Assembly (NCBI GenBank): GCA_046483065.1
Contig: JAWODW010000104.1
Span: 1 to 64,000, forward strand
Origin: JAWVYT01 sp046483065
GTDB taxonomy: Bacteria > Gemmatimonadota > Gemmatimonadetes > Longimicrobiales > RSA9
Length of the DNA stretch: 64,000 nucleotides
Direction: 5' to 3'
The first letter of the stretch is position 1. Each line of letters opens with the position of its first letter. The notes below the pieces were generated by a model, which made no database searches, was not told where the DNA came from, and saw only the letters and a program-made list of their open reading frames with translations. Shown in pieces: positions 38,306 through 47,180 of the stretch. Both the position numbers and the translations under genes were made by a program.

Positions 38306-38962
38306 TCAGGCGTCGTTCCCCTCCAGCACCCCGGCCAACCACGCCACCGCATCCTCCAGCTCCTCGGGGATGATGCCGTGACCCATGGGGTAGTCCCGGG
38401 GTTCCAGCCGGGCGCCGGCCTCCCGCAGCGCTTCGCGGCCCCGGACGGCCAGCGGCTCGTAAGCCACGGCGGGGTCCCGGGTGCCGTGGCCCCACCAGAA
38501 GGCGGTGTCCGCCACGGTCTCGGGCGTCACCTCGAGGTCCGGGTGCGAGGGGACGAAGCCGCTGAAATTCAGCACGCCCGGCACCTTCCCGGGGTGACGG
38601 AGTGCGTAGCCGATGGCCATGGTCCCGCCCTGGGAGAAACCGCCGGGGACCACCGGTCCGGGCTCGAAACCCAGGAGGGTCGGCAACCCTTCGAAGAGCT
38701 CGTCCAGCGCAGCCTGCGCCACTCGGAAGCTCTCCTCCTCCGGACGGTCCCCACCCTCGTACCGGTACCACGCCCGGCCGGGGCCGTAGCCCCACGGCGC
38801 GCCGGGGTGGGGCGCCCGGGGGAAGACCCGCGCCACCCGGTCGGGGAAGGCCCGCCCCAATGGGATCAGGTCCGTGAGGTCGGCCCCGCGCCCGTGCATC
38901 AGGAGCACGACCGGCGTGCCGCGGCCGGCGTCCTCCGGCGTGTGGACTCGAGTCTCCAGCAT
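38306..38962 (-). CDS. Alpha/beta hydrolase, carboxylesterase/phospholipase family (MhqD-like)
   Basis: A 218-residue serine hydrolase of the YtpA/MhqD-type carboxylesterase family. The nucleophile elbow is GFSQGG near residue 110; HGRGAD near residue 23 is the oxyanion-hole loop, and DYPMGHGI holds the catalytic His, with an Asp in HGTRDPAV. In Bacillus subtilis the analogous mhqD lies next to the ring-cleaving dioxygenase mhqE in the quinone-resistance operon, exactly the pairing seen here. ATG at 38962 has a good ribosome site (aggagaggg); an in-frame GTG at 38983 is an alternative. It follows the dioxygenase gene by 40 bases. Confidence 0.84.
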   Translation of the reverse strand: MLETRVHTPEDAGRGTPVVLLMHGRGADLTDLIPLGRAFPDRVARVFPRAPHPGAPWGYGPGRAWYRYEGGDRPEEESFRVAQAALDELFEGLPTLLGFEPGPVVPGGFSQGGTMAIGYALRHPGKVPGVLNFSGFVPSHPDLEVTPETVADTAFWWGHGTRDPAVAYEPLAVRGREALREAGARLEPRDYPMGHGIIPEELEDAVAWLAGVLEGNDA

Positions 38963-39002
38963 CGTCTTCCGCCCTCTCCTCACTCCCTTTGGAACGCCGG
39001 CC

Positions 39003-40076
39003 TCAGCCCAGCGGCTCGAGCGCCGGCTCGATGGTCTCCCGCTGCGGCTCCAGCCACGACGGCAGCTTCAGCGACGTCCCCAGCGAGTCCTCCGACTCGT
39101 CGATGAGGAAACCGGGTCCGTCGGTGGCGATCTCCAGGAGCTGACCGTCCGGTGCGCGGAAGTAGATACTCCGAAAGTACTGGCGATCCAGCACCGGCGT
39201 GACGTCCACGCCCATCCTCAGAAGATGCTCCCGCCACGCTTCCTGCTGCTCCGCGTCGGCGGCCCGGAACGCTACGTGGTGCGTCTGGCCGAGCCCGCCC
39301 CGGGCACGGTACGTCGAGTCCTGCCAGCCGAAGAGCGTCCACGAGCTGTGCGGCGCCACCCCACCATCCTCATCCCGGGCGCCCCAGAAGTAGTGGTGCG
39401 TCTCCCCGTCGTCCCGGTTCACCGTGCGCTTGATGACGTCCAGCCCCAGCGTGGCCGGGTACCAGTCCAGCGCCAGATCCAGATCGTCGGTGATCCCGCT
39501 GACGTGATGGATCCCGCCCAGCCGCATGTCCGGCGCGATCTCCGGCACCGGCTCCGGCCACGTCAGCGCCGCAATGGACGCCTCGTCCCGATGGCCCCGG
39601 AGCAGCCGCTCCGGTGGGATCTGGAGATCCCGGCCGAGCTCCTCCGGCGACTCGTCGATAAGATAGCCGGGACCCGCCGTCGCGATCTCCAGGATCTGCC
39701 CGTCCGGGTCCGTGAAGTAGATGCTCGTGAAGTAGCCCCGGTCGTACGGGCCCGTCACCTCCACGCCCGCATCCTCCAGTCGACGCTTCCACTTCAGCTG
39801 CGCGTCCTCCGTCGCCACCCCCAGCGCCAGGTGATGCACCCCGCCCACGCCCCAGTGACCCCTCGGCGATCGCGGCCACTCGAAGAACGTCAGCAGCGTG
39901 CCCGGACCGCCCACCCCGTCCCCGAAGTACAGATGATACGACTCCGGGTCGTCGAAATTCACCGTCCGCTTCACCAGCCCCAGTCCCAACAGATCCCCGT
40001 AGAACCGCAGCGTCCGGCGAGCATCCTTCGCCACCATCGTGATATGGTGGAAGCCCGTGGTCTCGAGTCCGTCCAC
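39003..40076 (-). CDS. Ring-cleaving dioxygenase, two-VOC-domain type (MhqE/MhqO-like)
   Basis: A 357-residue protein made of two tandem vicinal-oxygen-chelate domains. Each begins with a metal-ligand His (GFHHITMVAKD near residue 8; GIHHVSGITDD near residue 175). The internal VHHLALGV and THHVAFRA motifs and the paired SIYFTDPDGQILEIATAGPG and SIYFRAPDGQLLEIATDGPG stretches add further ligands (Glu). The family includes B. subtilis MhqE/MhqO, which act against catechol and hydroquinone stress. GTG at 40076 was chosen because a ggggagg Shine-Dalgarno lies seven bases upstream and no ATG fits; the frame extends upstream through the operator and repeat, which is not coding. Confidence 0.86.
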   Translation of the reverse strand: MDGLETTGFHHITMVAKDARRTLRFYGDLLGLGLVKRTVNFDDPESYHLYFGDGVGGPGTLLTFFEWPRSPRGHWGVGGVHHLALGVATEDAQLKWKRRLEDAGVEVTGPYDRGYFTSIYFTDPDGQILEIATAGPGYLIDESPEELGRDLQIPPERLLRGHRDEASIAALTWPEPVPEIAPDMRLGGIHHVSGITDDLDLALDWYPATLGLDVIKRTVNRDDGETHHYFWGARDEDGGVAPHSSWTLFGWQDSTYRARGGLGQTHHVAFRAADAEQQEAWREHLLRMGVDVTPVLDRQYFRSIYFRAPDGQLLEIATDGPGFLIDESEDSLGTSLKLPSWLEPQRETIEPALEPLG

Positions 40077-40123
40077 GCCATCCTCCCCTATCGTGTCCCG
40101 GCTCCTCACCGGGTTCTCTTTGT

Positions 40124-40161
40124 GCCGGGCGTTTATCTTGGCGCAAAGATAAATGCCCGGC
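40124..40161. promoter_or_regulatory. MhqR-box-like operator upstream of the dioxygenase gene
   Basis: A 38-base near-perfect palindrome: 16-base arms (40124-40139 and 40146-40161) with one mismatch around ggcgca. Its core, tttatcttggcgcaaagata, has the same tATCT...AGATa half-sites as the MhqR (MarR-type) operator that controls mhqED and mhqNOP in Bacillus. It lies 48-85 bases upstream of the GTG start. No MarR gene is in the window, so the repressor is inferred. As RNA it would also form a very stable hairpin. Confidence 0.6.
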
Positions 40162-40219
40162 GGGGGCGTGTCAATGCTACGGCGCGTGGATGGGACCGGG
40201 CGGAAGCTGCCGCCCATTG

Positions 40220-40525
40220 AACCGCGGAGACGCGAAGACGCGGAGCGTACGCGGAGACTGAATGGGGAGTTGATCCGGAGTGGTCCCGGCTCGCGGTGGA
40301 AAGAGCGGGCCACCGGGCGATCCGACCTTCTTCTTTGTCGGCAGGTCCAGCGGCAAGGTGGCGAAGAGCCGGACGAACCCGTTCTGGTTGCAGGCCGACC
40401 GTCCTAACCCGGAGCTGGAAGGTTGGCCACCCGCGCACCCGGACCCGCTGCCGCGGATTCTGGGTCCCCCCGGCTCAACTCAAAGAGCCTCCGCGAGTGC
40501 TCCGCGGCTCCGCGCCATCGCGGTT
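40220..40525. repeat. Dispersed inverted-repeat element, copy 3 (306 bp)
   Basis: The left arm aaccgcggagacgcgaagac...gcgtacgcggagactg (40220-40260) is matched inversely by the right arm ctccgcgagtgctccgcggc...cgcggttt (about 40488-40525). The interior differs from the other two copies. After the right arm comes tctcaggcgccgg, echoed after copy 2 (aatcaggcgtcg), so the true boundary may extend about eight bases. It lies between the divergent dioxygenase start region and the S41 protease stop; the rest of the 507-base gap holds the palindromic operator. Confidence 0.74.
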
Positions 40526-40583
40526 TCTCAGGCGCCGGCCCTGCGGGGACGCGTTGGAGTGCGCGACGTGCCGGCCCCGCCGT

Positions 40584-42164
40584 CTAGCCCTGGGCGTCCT
40601 TCTCGTTCTGGACGTACCCGAAAAGCCCGCCGGGGACTTCCGCGCCCTCGTGGATGACCTCGACGGCGCGCATGAGCTGGGTGTCGTTTGGGGCGTCGCG
40701 CATCTTGGCGTATGCGTCGTCGAAGGCGAGGCGTCCGAGGCGGTCCATGAGGACGCGATCGATGTATCCGGAGCCGGCGTCGTAGATCTCCCGGTCGATG
40801 GTCGCGTCCTTGTCGACGAGCCGGGTGTAGAGCTCGTCCCGCCATTCCTGTTGTATGGTGAAGTCCCGGTCCACGACACTCTTGAGTTCCGACGCGTAGT
40901 CGAAGACGGCGGTGCTGAACTGGGGCGAGTAGGGCAGGAGCGCCTCCACGAGCTGCTGCTCGGGACCGGAGAGCGTATCGCCGTCCACCACGAGGTCAGG
41001 TGTAATCCCTCCACCGCCGTAGACCACGCGTCCGGCGTCGGAGTGGTAGGTGGGCCGCTCGTCGGTTCCGGCGGCGAAGTGAGCCGAGTCGGTGACCTCG
41101 ACGAGGCGTCCGTTCATCACTGTCCGGTCGCGGTGAATGCTGCGGCCCACGGGCGTGAACCACTTGCCGGTGGTCATCTTGAGGACGTACCCGCCGTTGA
41201 CGCGGTATGCGGTCTGGACGAGCCCCTTGCCGTAGGAGGTGGTTCCGAGGATCACGGCGCGGTCGTGGTCCTGGAGTGCGCCGGCGACGATTTCGGAGGC
41301 GGAGGCGGAGGCGCCGTCGACGAGCACCACGAGGGGCAGGTCGGGGGCCACGGGCTCGGCGGTGTTGGTATAGACCCGGTCGTCGCTGGCGCGCTCCCAC
41401 TGGCGGGCGATGTCGGTGCCCCGGGGCAGGAAGAGCCCGGCGATGTCCACCGCCTGGTCGACGATCCCGCCGCCGTTGCCCCGGAGGTCGAGGACGAGCC
41501 CGCGGGCGCCCTTTCCGACGAGGCTGTCGACGGAGGCCGCCACCTCGTCGGCCGCCGTCTCGTTGAACTGGAGGAGTGGGATATAGCCGACATCGTCCTG
41601 GACGAGGGTGGCGTACGGCACGGCCGGGATCCGGACCACGGCCCGGGTAATGGAAACGTCGATGGGCTCGCGCACCCCGTACCGGAGGAACAGGACCTCC
41701 ACCTCGGTGCCCGGCTCGCCCTTGAGTGCGTTGGAGATCCGTTCCAGCGGCCACCCCTGCACGGACTTGCCATCCACGGCGATGACGCGGTCGCCGGCCT
41801 GAGCGCCGTTCCGCTCGGCGGGCGTATTCGGGAACACTCTGCGGACCACGGCCCCTTCCGGCTCGGCCTCGATGAGCATCCCGACGCCTGCGTAGTGGCC
41901 CTCGTATGCGACGGTGAACTCTTCCATGTCCTCGGGGCTGAAGAGCGTGGCGTAGGGGTCCTCGAGCTCCCGGACCAGTCCTTCGGCCGCCCGCTCGTAG
42001 ACCTCGGAGACGTCCATGGTGTCGATGTATCGGGTCGAGACCAGGGTGAGGACGTCACGGAAGAGGTCCGGCCCCGCCTGTTCCTGGCGATCGGGCAGCA
42101 TGAACCCGCCCAGGAGGAAGGCGGCGGCCAGGACCGCTGCGAAACCGGCTTTTCGGAGGTACAT
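40584..42164 (-). CDS. C-terminal processing peptidase, S41 family (CtpA-like)
   Basis: A 526-residue exported protease. The N-terminal membrane or signal segment (about residues 6-24) is followed by a helical region, a PDZ domain (about 85-170, GVGMLIEAEPEGAVVRRVF, GAQAGDRVIAVDGK) and the S41 catalytic core. The Ser/Lys dyad lies in VDGASASASEI and TTSYGKGLVQ. The family degrades or trims periplasmic proteins from their C-termini. The C-terminal 130 residues are helical and unique. ATG at 42164 gives a proper signal sequence; the frame runs 35 codons further upstream without likely function. Confidence 0.93.
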   Translation of the reverse strand: MYLRKAGFAAVLAAAFLLGGFMLPDRQEQAGPDLFRDVLTLVSTRYIDTMDVSEVYERAAEGLVRELEDPYATLFSPEDMEEFTVAYEGHYAGVGMLIEAEPEGAVVRRVFPNTPAERNGAQAGDRVIAVDGKSVQGWPLERISNALKGEPGTEVEVLFLRYGVREPIDVSITRAVVRIPAVPYATLVQDDVGYIPLLQFNETAADEVAASVDSLVGKGARGLVLDLRGNGGGIVDQAVDIAGLFLPRGTDIARQWERASDDRVYTNTAEPVAPDLPLVVLVDGASASASEIVAGALQDHDRAVILGTTSYGKGLVQTAYRVNGGYVLKMTTGKWFTPVGRSIHRDRTVMNGRLVEVTDSAHFAAGTDERPTYHSDAGRVVYGGGGITPDLVVDGDTLSGPEQQLVEALLPYSPQFSTAVFDYASELKSVVDRDFTIQQEWRDELYTRLVDKDATIDREIYDAGSGYIDRVLMDRLGRLAFDDAYAKMRDAPNDTQLMRAVEVIHEGAEVPGGLFGYVQNEKDAQG

Positions 42165-42391
42165 GGAGACTCGTTGGTTCTGTGTAGTGGATCCGGCGGA
42201 CGATCTCGATGCGGCATTTTCGGCGCCGCACTCTGTGGTACTCGGGCGTGCCCGCTCTCGTTCCCGCACGCGCCTGGGGGTTTCCTACATTAAACGCGTG
42301 AGGAGGTGCGGTCCAGCACGCCGCACGGCTGGGACGGTTGCCCCTCGGCGGTTCTGGCGACATGATTCGGCAATCCATACGAGGTGCAACA

Positions 42392-42928
42392 GTGACGAAA
42401 CGAACCCCCTCATCGGGCTCATCCGGCAGCTCGCACAACATCACGGGGAGTGGCGACCGCTACGAGACGCTACTCGAGGTCCTGGAGCACGAGAAGAACC
42501 AGGCGGCCCGGGATCGAGCGCTGGAGGAGGCCGAACGGCAACGGAGCAAGGAGCGACGAGGTCCCTACTGGCCCGTCGTGGTCCTGCTGGCCATCACGGC
42601 GTGGCTGTGGCTCTTCCCGCCGGCGTTCCTGCGTCTCGAGCCGCCGCCGCCCCAGCCCGTGGCGCAGGAGGAGGCCGCCCTCCGGTTCACCATGTACGTC
42701 CAGGCCCAGCGGATCAAGGCGTTCCAGGAGGAGAACGGTCGGCTTCCCGGGTCGCTGGAGGAGGCGGGTCCGCCGCTTCCGAACATGCGGTATACCGTGC
42801 TGCATACGGATCTCTATCAGCTCACGGCGATGACCGACCGGGTGACGCTGACGTACCGGTCCGATCTGCCGCTCTCCGAGTTCGTGGGCAGCGGCGCCGA
42901 CGTAGTGGACGTGAACCAGCTTCCATGA
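42392..42928 (+). CDS. Membrane-anchored protein with pilin-like C-terminal region
   Basis: I do not recognise a named family for this 178-residue protein. It has a charged, coiled-coil-like N-terminus (about 20-50), one transmembrane helix (about 57-75), a Pro-rich spacer, and a C-terminal domain starting AQRIKAFQEENGRLPGSLEEAG, a pattern seen after the stalk helix of type II/IV pseudopilins. No prepilin cleavage motif is present. GTG at 42392 is chosen for the gaggtg ribosome site; ATG at 42362 is an alternative. The next gene, a prepilin, overlaps its end (ATGA), so it is part of a three-gene pilin-like cassette. Confidence 0.66.
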   Translation: MTKRTPSSGSSGSSHNITGSGDRYETLLEVLEHEKNQAARDRALEEAERQRSKERRGPYWPVVVLLAITAWLWLFPPAFLRLEPPPPQPVAQEEAALRFTMYVQAQRIKAFQEENGRLPGSLEEAGPPLPNMRYTVLHTDLYQLTAMTDRVTLTYRSDLPLSEFVGSGADVVDVNQLP

Positions 42929-43392
42929 TGCACAGCCGGCGGGACGGCTTCACCCTGGTGGAGCTACTGATGGTGGTCCTGGTCATCGGGATCCTCACCC
43001 GGCTGGCGCTCCCGGCCTACCAGTCGCTGGTCTTCAAGGCGCGGGCGGCCGAGGCGCTGGGCGACATCAACGCCGTCCGGGTAGCGGCCTACTCCTACAA
43101 CGCCGACACCAACCGGTGGCCGGCGGACGTGAATCGCGGCATCGTCCCGCCGGAGCTGGAGCCGTATCTGAGCGAGGGTTTCAGCTTCGACAAAGAGCAC
43201 TACCGGCTGGACTGGGACAACTGGAGCATGCCCGACGGCACGCCCCGGTACCCGGACACCGGCGTGCTGATCGGCGTCTCCATGACCACGTCGGACGAGC
43301 GGCTGGGCCAGGCGCTCATCGAGCTGGTGGGGGAGAGCGCGGCTACGTACAGCATCGAGGAGCACTATACCTTCATCCTGGCGGCCAGCTGA
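42925..43392 (+). CDS. Prepilin-like protein (GspG/PilA type), first of a tandem pair
   Basis: A 155-residue precursor. The leader is short (MMHSRRDG), with cleavage expected between Gly and Phe in RDGFTLVELLMVVLVIGIL; Phe+1 and Glu+5 are present as required by PilD peptidase. The hydrophobic N-terminal helix is followed by a globular domain with VRVAAYSYNADTNRWP and EHYRLDWDNW. It is about 60% identical by eye to the next gene, indicating tandem duplication. No assembly ATPase, secretin or peptidase gene is nearby, so it must use machinery encoded elsewhere. Confidence 0.86.
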   Translation: MMHSRRDGFTLVELLMVVLVIGILTRLALPAYQSLVFKARAAEALGDINAVRVAAYSYNADTNRWPADVNRGIVPPELEPYLSEGFSFDKEHYRLDWDNWSMPDGTPRYPDTGVLIGVSMTTSDERLGQALIELVGESAATYSIEEHYTFILAAS

Positions 43393-43856
43393 TGCGCATT
43401 CGCCGGGCCGGGTTCACGCTGATCGAGCTGATGGTGGCGGTGCTGATCGTGGGAATCCTGGCCCGCATCGCGGTACCCACATACCAAGGGCTCGTGTACC
43501 GGGCCCGGGCCGCTCAAGCGCTCGGTGACATTCAGACCGTGCGGGTGGCGGCGTACTCCTACAACGCCGATACGAACCAGTGGCCGCCCGACAGGTACGC
43601 GGGCGTGGTACCCGATGAGCTGGTACCCTACCTGGGCGAGGGGTTCAGCTTCGACCGGGAGCACTTCCGGCTCGACTGGGAGAACTGGATCCTGCCGGGC
43701 GGGTCACCGAAGCACCCGGAGACCGGGGTGCTGCTGGGGGTGTCGCTGAGCACCGAGGACGAACGCCTGGGCGCGGCGCTGGAGGCGCTCCTCAGCAGTG
43801 ACCGTGCCCACTTCACGCTGTCCACCAACTACACGTTCATCATCGCGTCCCTCTAA
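43392..43856 (+). CDS. Prepilin-like protein (GspG/PilA type), second of a tandem pair
   Basis: A 154-residue precursor with leader MRIRRAG and mature start FTLIELMVAVLIVGIL, again with Glu+5. The domain mirrors the first copy: VRVAAYSYNADTNQWP, EGFSFDREHFRLDWENW. The differences are spread along the whole chain, which fits an older duplication with divergence rather than a recent copy. The ATG overlaps the previous stop by one base. These pilins may form heteromeric filaments or act as minor pilins; which one is major cannot be told from sequence. Confidence 0.86.
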   Translation: MRIRRAGFTLIELMVAVLIVGILARIAVPTYQGLVYRARAAQALGDIQTVRVAAYSYNADTNQWPPDRYAGVVPDELVPYLGEGFSFDREHFRLDWENWILPGGSPKHPETGVLLGVSLSTEDERLGAALEALLSSDRAHFTLSTNYTFIIASL

Positions 43857-43868
43857 TCGAAGAGAACC

Positions 43869-45584
43869 ATGCGAGCGACGATCCGCCATATCACGTTTTT
43901 CCTCCTCGTTCCCCTGACCACGCAGATGGCCGCCGCGCAGGACCCCGCCCCGCCCCTCCCCGTCCCCGGCCGCTCCATGGTGGTCACGGAGCACGGCATG
44001 GTGGCCGCGAGCCAGCCGCTGGCGGCGCAGGCGGCCGTGCAGGTCCTGGAGCGGGGGGGCAATGCCATGGACGCGGCCATCGCGGCTAACGCCGCCATGG
44101 GCGTCATGGAGCCCACGGGCAACGGGATCGGCGGCGATCTCTTCGCCATCATCTACGAGGCGGAGTCCGGCGCGGTCCACGGGCTGAACGCCAGCGGCTG
44201 GTCGCCGGCGGGCCTGACGCCGGAGCTGCTGGCGGAGCGGGGCATCAATGAGATGCCGTACCGGGGCATTCACGCCGTGACGGTACCCGGGGTGGTGGGC
44301 GGCTGGGCGGCGATCCGGGACCGGTTCGGCACGCTCCCGTTCAGCACGCTGCTGGCGCCGGCCATCCACTACGCCGAGCACGGCTTCCCGGTGGCGGAGA
44401 TCACGGCGGGGCTGTGGTCGCGCTCGCAGCGGATGCTGGCGAGCGATCCGAGCTCGGCGGAGACGTTTCTGATCGACGCCGGGACACCGGCGCCGGGGCA
44501 GATCTTCCGGAACCCGAACCTGGCCCGGACACTGACCCGGATCGCGGAGCAGGGCCGGGCCGGCTTCTACCAGGGCGCGACGGCGGATTCCATCGTGGCG
44601 GCGTCGGACGCCCGGGGCGGGACCATGACGCCGGCGGACCTGCGGGAGTACGAGGCCGAGTGGGTGGAGCCGATCTCCACCACGTACCGGGGGTGGACGG
44701 TGTACGAGATCCCGCCCAACGGCCAGGGGATCGCGGCGCTCATGATGCTGAACCTCATGGAGCGGTTCCCGCTGGGCGAGTGGGGTTTCCACAGCCCGGA
44801 GGCCATGCACGTGATGATCGAGGCGAAGAAGCTGGCGTACGCCGACATGATCACGTACGTGGCCGACCCGCGTATCGCCGACGTCCCCGTAGACGCGATG
44901 CTCGACAAGCCGCACGGCGCGGAGCGTGCGGAGCGGATCCGGCCGGACCGGGCCACGTGCAGCGTGGAGCCGTCGTCGTTCCCGGGGATCACGGATCGAC
45001 CCGACGGCGAGACCATCTACCTGACCGTGATCGACGAGGCCGGCAACATCGTCTCGCTGATCCAGAGCAACTACGCCGGGTTCGGCTCCGGCATTGTCCC
45101 GGAGGGGATGGGGTTCATGCTCCAGAACCGGGGCGCGCTGTTCACACTGGAGGAAGGGCATCCGAACGTGCTGGCGCCCCGGAAGCGGCCGCTGCACACG
45201 ATCATCCCGGCGTTCATGGAGCGGGGTGACGTGAAGATCGGGTTCGGGATCATGGGCGGGTGGAACCAGGCCCAGGCCCACGCCCAGTTCGTGTCGAACA
45301 TCGTGGACCACGGGCTCACGATCCAGCAGGCGCTGGAGGCCGGCCGGTTCCGGCACCAGGCCTTCGATGGCTGCGGCGTCTGGCTGGAAGCTCTGGTCCC
45401 GGCCGCCACTCGCTCGGCACTGGTCGACCTGGGCCACGAGGTGGAGCTGGTGCCGCGCCGGAGCTCGACGTTCGGCTACGGCCAGGCCATCCTCTCCCGC
45501 GGCGGGATCCACTGGGGCGCATCCGAACCGCGCCATGACGGCGCGGCCATCCCGCAGCCCGCCCCCTTCTTCCAGGAGCACTGA
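43869..45584 (+). CDS. ggt: Gamma-glutamyltranspeptidase (Ntn-hydrolase)
   Basis: A 571-residue secreted enzyme that cleaves gamma-glutamyl bonds such as in glutathione. A signal peptide (about residues 1-22, ending AAAQ) precedes the mature chain. The N-terminal signature GMVAASQPLAAQAAVQVLERGGNAMDAA and GNGIGGDLFAI are typical. The autoprocessing nucleophile should be the Thr in DGETIYLTVID, aligned with the first Thr of the usual TTHxSVVD; the next Thr and His are replaced by Ile and Tyr, as in many distant GGT-like proteins. SGIVPEGMGFMLQNRG follows. The start is the first ATG after the pilin pair. Confidence 0.9.
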   Translation: MRATIRHITFFLLVPLTTQMAAAQDPAPPLPVPGRSMVVTEHGMVAASQPLAAQAAVQVLERGGNAMDAAIAANAAMGVMEPTGNGIGGDLFAIIYEAESGAVHGLNASGWSPAGLTPELLAERGINEMPYRGIHAVTVPGVVGGWAAIRDRFGTLPFSTLLAPAIHYAEHGFPVAEITAGLWSRSQRMLASDPSSAETFLIDAGTPAPGQIFRNPNLARTLTRIAEQGRAGFYQGATADSIVAASDARGGTMTPADLREYEAEWVEPISTTYRGWTVYEIPPNGQGIAALMMLNLMERFPLGEWGFHSPEAMHVMIEAKKLAYADMITYVADPRIADVPVDAMLDKPHGAERAERIRPDRATCSVEPSSFPGITDRPDGETIYLTVIDEAGNIVSLIQSNYAGFGSGIVPEGMGFMLQNRGALFTLEEGHPNVLAPRKRPLHTIIPAFMERGDVKIGFGIMGGWNQAQAHAQFVSNIVDHGLTIQQALEAGRFRHQAFDGCGVWLEALVPAATRSALVDLGHEVELVPRRSSTFGYGQAILSRGGIHWGASEPRHDGAAIPQPAPFFQEH

Positions 45585-45585
45585 G

Positions 45586-47058
45586 ATGAGCGGATTCATC
45601 GTCGACATCCCGGAGTGTCCTTCCCTGGGCGACTACGAAGCCGTTGCCCACCTGGCGCCGGCAGTGGAACAGCTGCGTGAGCGGGCGGCGTCGCTGGCGG
45701 GCCGGCTCGAGGGGCGCACCGTGTGGATGGTCAACTCCACCGCCCAGGGCGGCGGCGTGGCCGAGATGCTGCCCACCATGGTCACGCTCATGAACGAGCT
45801 GGGGATCCGGACCCGGTGGTTCGTCATCCAGACCGACCAGGAGCCGTTCTTCCGGATGACCAAGGGGGTCCACAACCTCATCCACGGGGCCGGCTCACCG
45901 AACGTGCTGGCCGGCGACGCCCGGGACGTCTACGACGCGGTGAACGCCGAGAACGCCGCGACGCTGGCCGGCCACATGGCGGATGGGGACATCCTGGTGG
46001 TCCACGACCCACAGCCCATGGGGCTCGCCGGCCCGCTGAAGCAGCAGCTCGACATCCGGACCATCTGGCGGTGCCATATCGGACTCGACGAAGAGAACGA
46101 GTCGACCCGGGCGGCGTGGGACTTCCTCGAGGCGTACAGCGACGACTACGAGCACAGCGTGTTCTCGGCGGACGAGTACGTCCCGGACTACTTCCGGGAG
46201 CGGGCCCGCCTCATCTACCCGTCCATCGACCCGCTCTCGCACAAGAACCGGGAGCTGCACCTGCACTCGGTGGTGGGCATCCTCTCCAACGCCGCGCTGA
46301 CGGTGCCACCCGGGCCCGTGGTGCAGCCGCCGTTCGCCTACATCGCGCAGCGGCTCCAGGCCGACGGCCTGTGGGCACCCGCCGTGCTGCCGGCGGACAT
46401 CGGCGTCCTGATCCGGCCGCTGGTTACCCAGATCTCCCGCTGGGATCGCCTCAAGGGGTGGCTCCCGCTCATGCACGGCTTCGTGGAACTGAAGGAGCGG
46501 TTCTACGGCATGCGGCAGACCCGGCCGGCCATCGAGCGACGACGGCTGAATCAGCTCCGCCTGGTCATGGCCGGGCCGGACCCGGCCTCCATCCAGGACG
46601 ATCCCGAGGGACTGGAGGTCATCGACGAGATCCGGGAGGCCTACGTCGCCCTGGACGACGAGTTGAAGCACGACATCGCCATGATCGCGCTCCCCATGGA
46701 GGACCGGAACAACAACGCGCTTATGGTGAACGCGCTCCAGCGCAGCTCCACGGTGGTGGTGCAGAACTCGCTGCGGGAGGGCTTCGGCCTGACCGTCACC
46801 GAGGCCATGTGGAAGCGGATCCCGGTGCTGAGCAACACCCGGGCGGTGGGGCCCCGTCAGCAGATCACCCACGGCTGCGACGGCTGGCTCATCGACGACC
46901 CGGAGGACCCATCGGCCATCGCCGATGCCCTCGACTACCTCCTCAACGACCGGGTCGAGCGCGCCGCCCTCGCCCGCACCGCCCAGCGACGGGCCCACAA
47001 CCAGTTCATGATCTTCAGCCAGCTCCGGAGCTGGCTCGACCTGATCGAGGAGCTGTAG
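45586..47058 (+). CDS. GT4 glycosyltransferase, trehalose synthase (TreT)-like
   Basis: A 490-residue cytosolic GT-B glycosyltransferase. The N-terminal domain has WMVNSTAQGGGVAEMLPTMV, the loop typical of TreT-type trehalose glycosyltransferring synthases, which join NDP-glucose and glucose. The C-terminal domain carries LREGFGLTVTEAMWKRIPV, the E-x7-E donor-binding motif. TreT is typical of thermophilic and stress-tolerant organisms, so the product may be trehalose or a related compatible solute; other acceptors remain possible. It starts one base after the GGT stop, although no pathway link is apparent. Confidence 0.84.
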   Translation: MSGFIVDIPECPSLGDYEAVAHLAPAVEQLRERAASLAGRLEGRTVWMVNSTAQGGGVAEMLPTMVTLMNELGIRTRWFVIQTDQEPFFRMTKGVHNLIHGAGSPNVLAGDARDVYDAVNAENAATLAGHMADGDILVVHDPQPMGLAGPLKQQLDIRTIWRCHIGLDEENESTRAAWDFLEAYSDDYEHSVFSADEYVPDYFRERARLIYPSIDPLSHKNRELHLHSVVGILSNAALTVPPGPVVQPPFAYIAQRLQADGLWAPAVLPADIGVLIRPLVTQISRWDRLKGWLPLMHGFVELKERFYGMRQTRPAIERRRLNQLRLVMAGPDPASIQDDPEGLEVIDEIREAYVALDDELKHDIAMIALPMEDRNNNALMVNALQRSSTVVVQNSLREGFGLTVTEAMWKRIPVLSNTRAVGPRQQITHGCDGWLIDDPEDPSAIADALDYLLNDRVERAALARTAQRRAHNQFMIFSQLRSWLDLIEEL

Positions 47059-47180
47059 GTCGATGGGGAAAGACGCACCAACGCGATAGTGGAACCGGAG
47101 GTACGTTACGAAGCCCCCTGGCCGGAAGGGACGGCGGCCGGATGAGGAAATGGTGGTGACCCGAACGGTATGAGGCGCAG

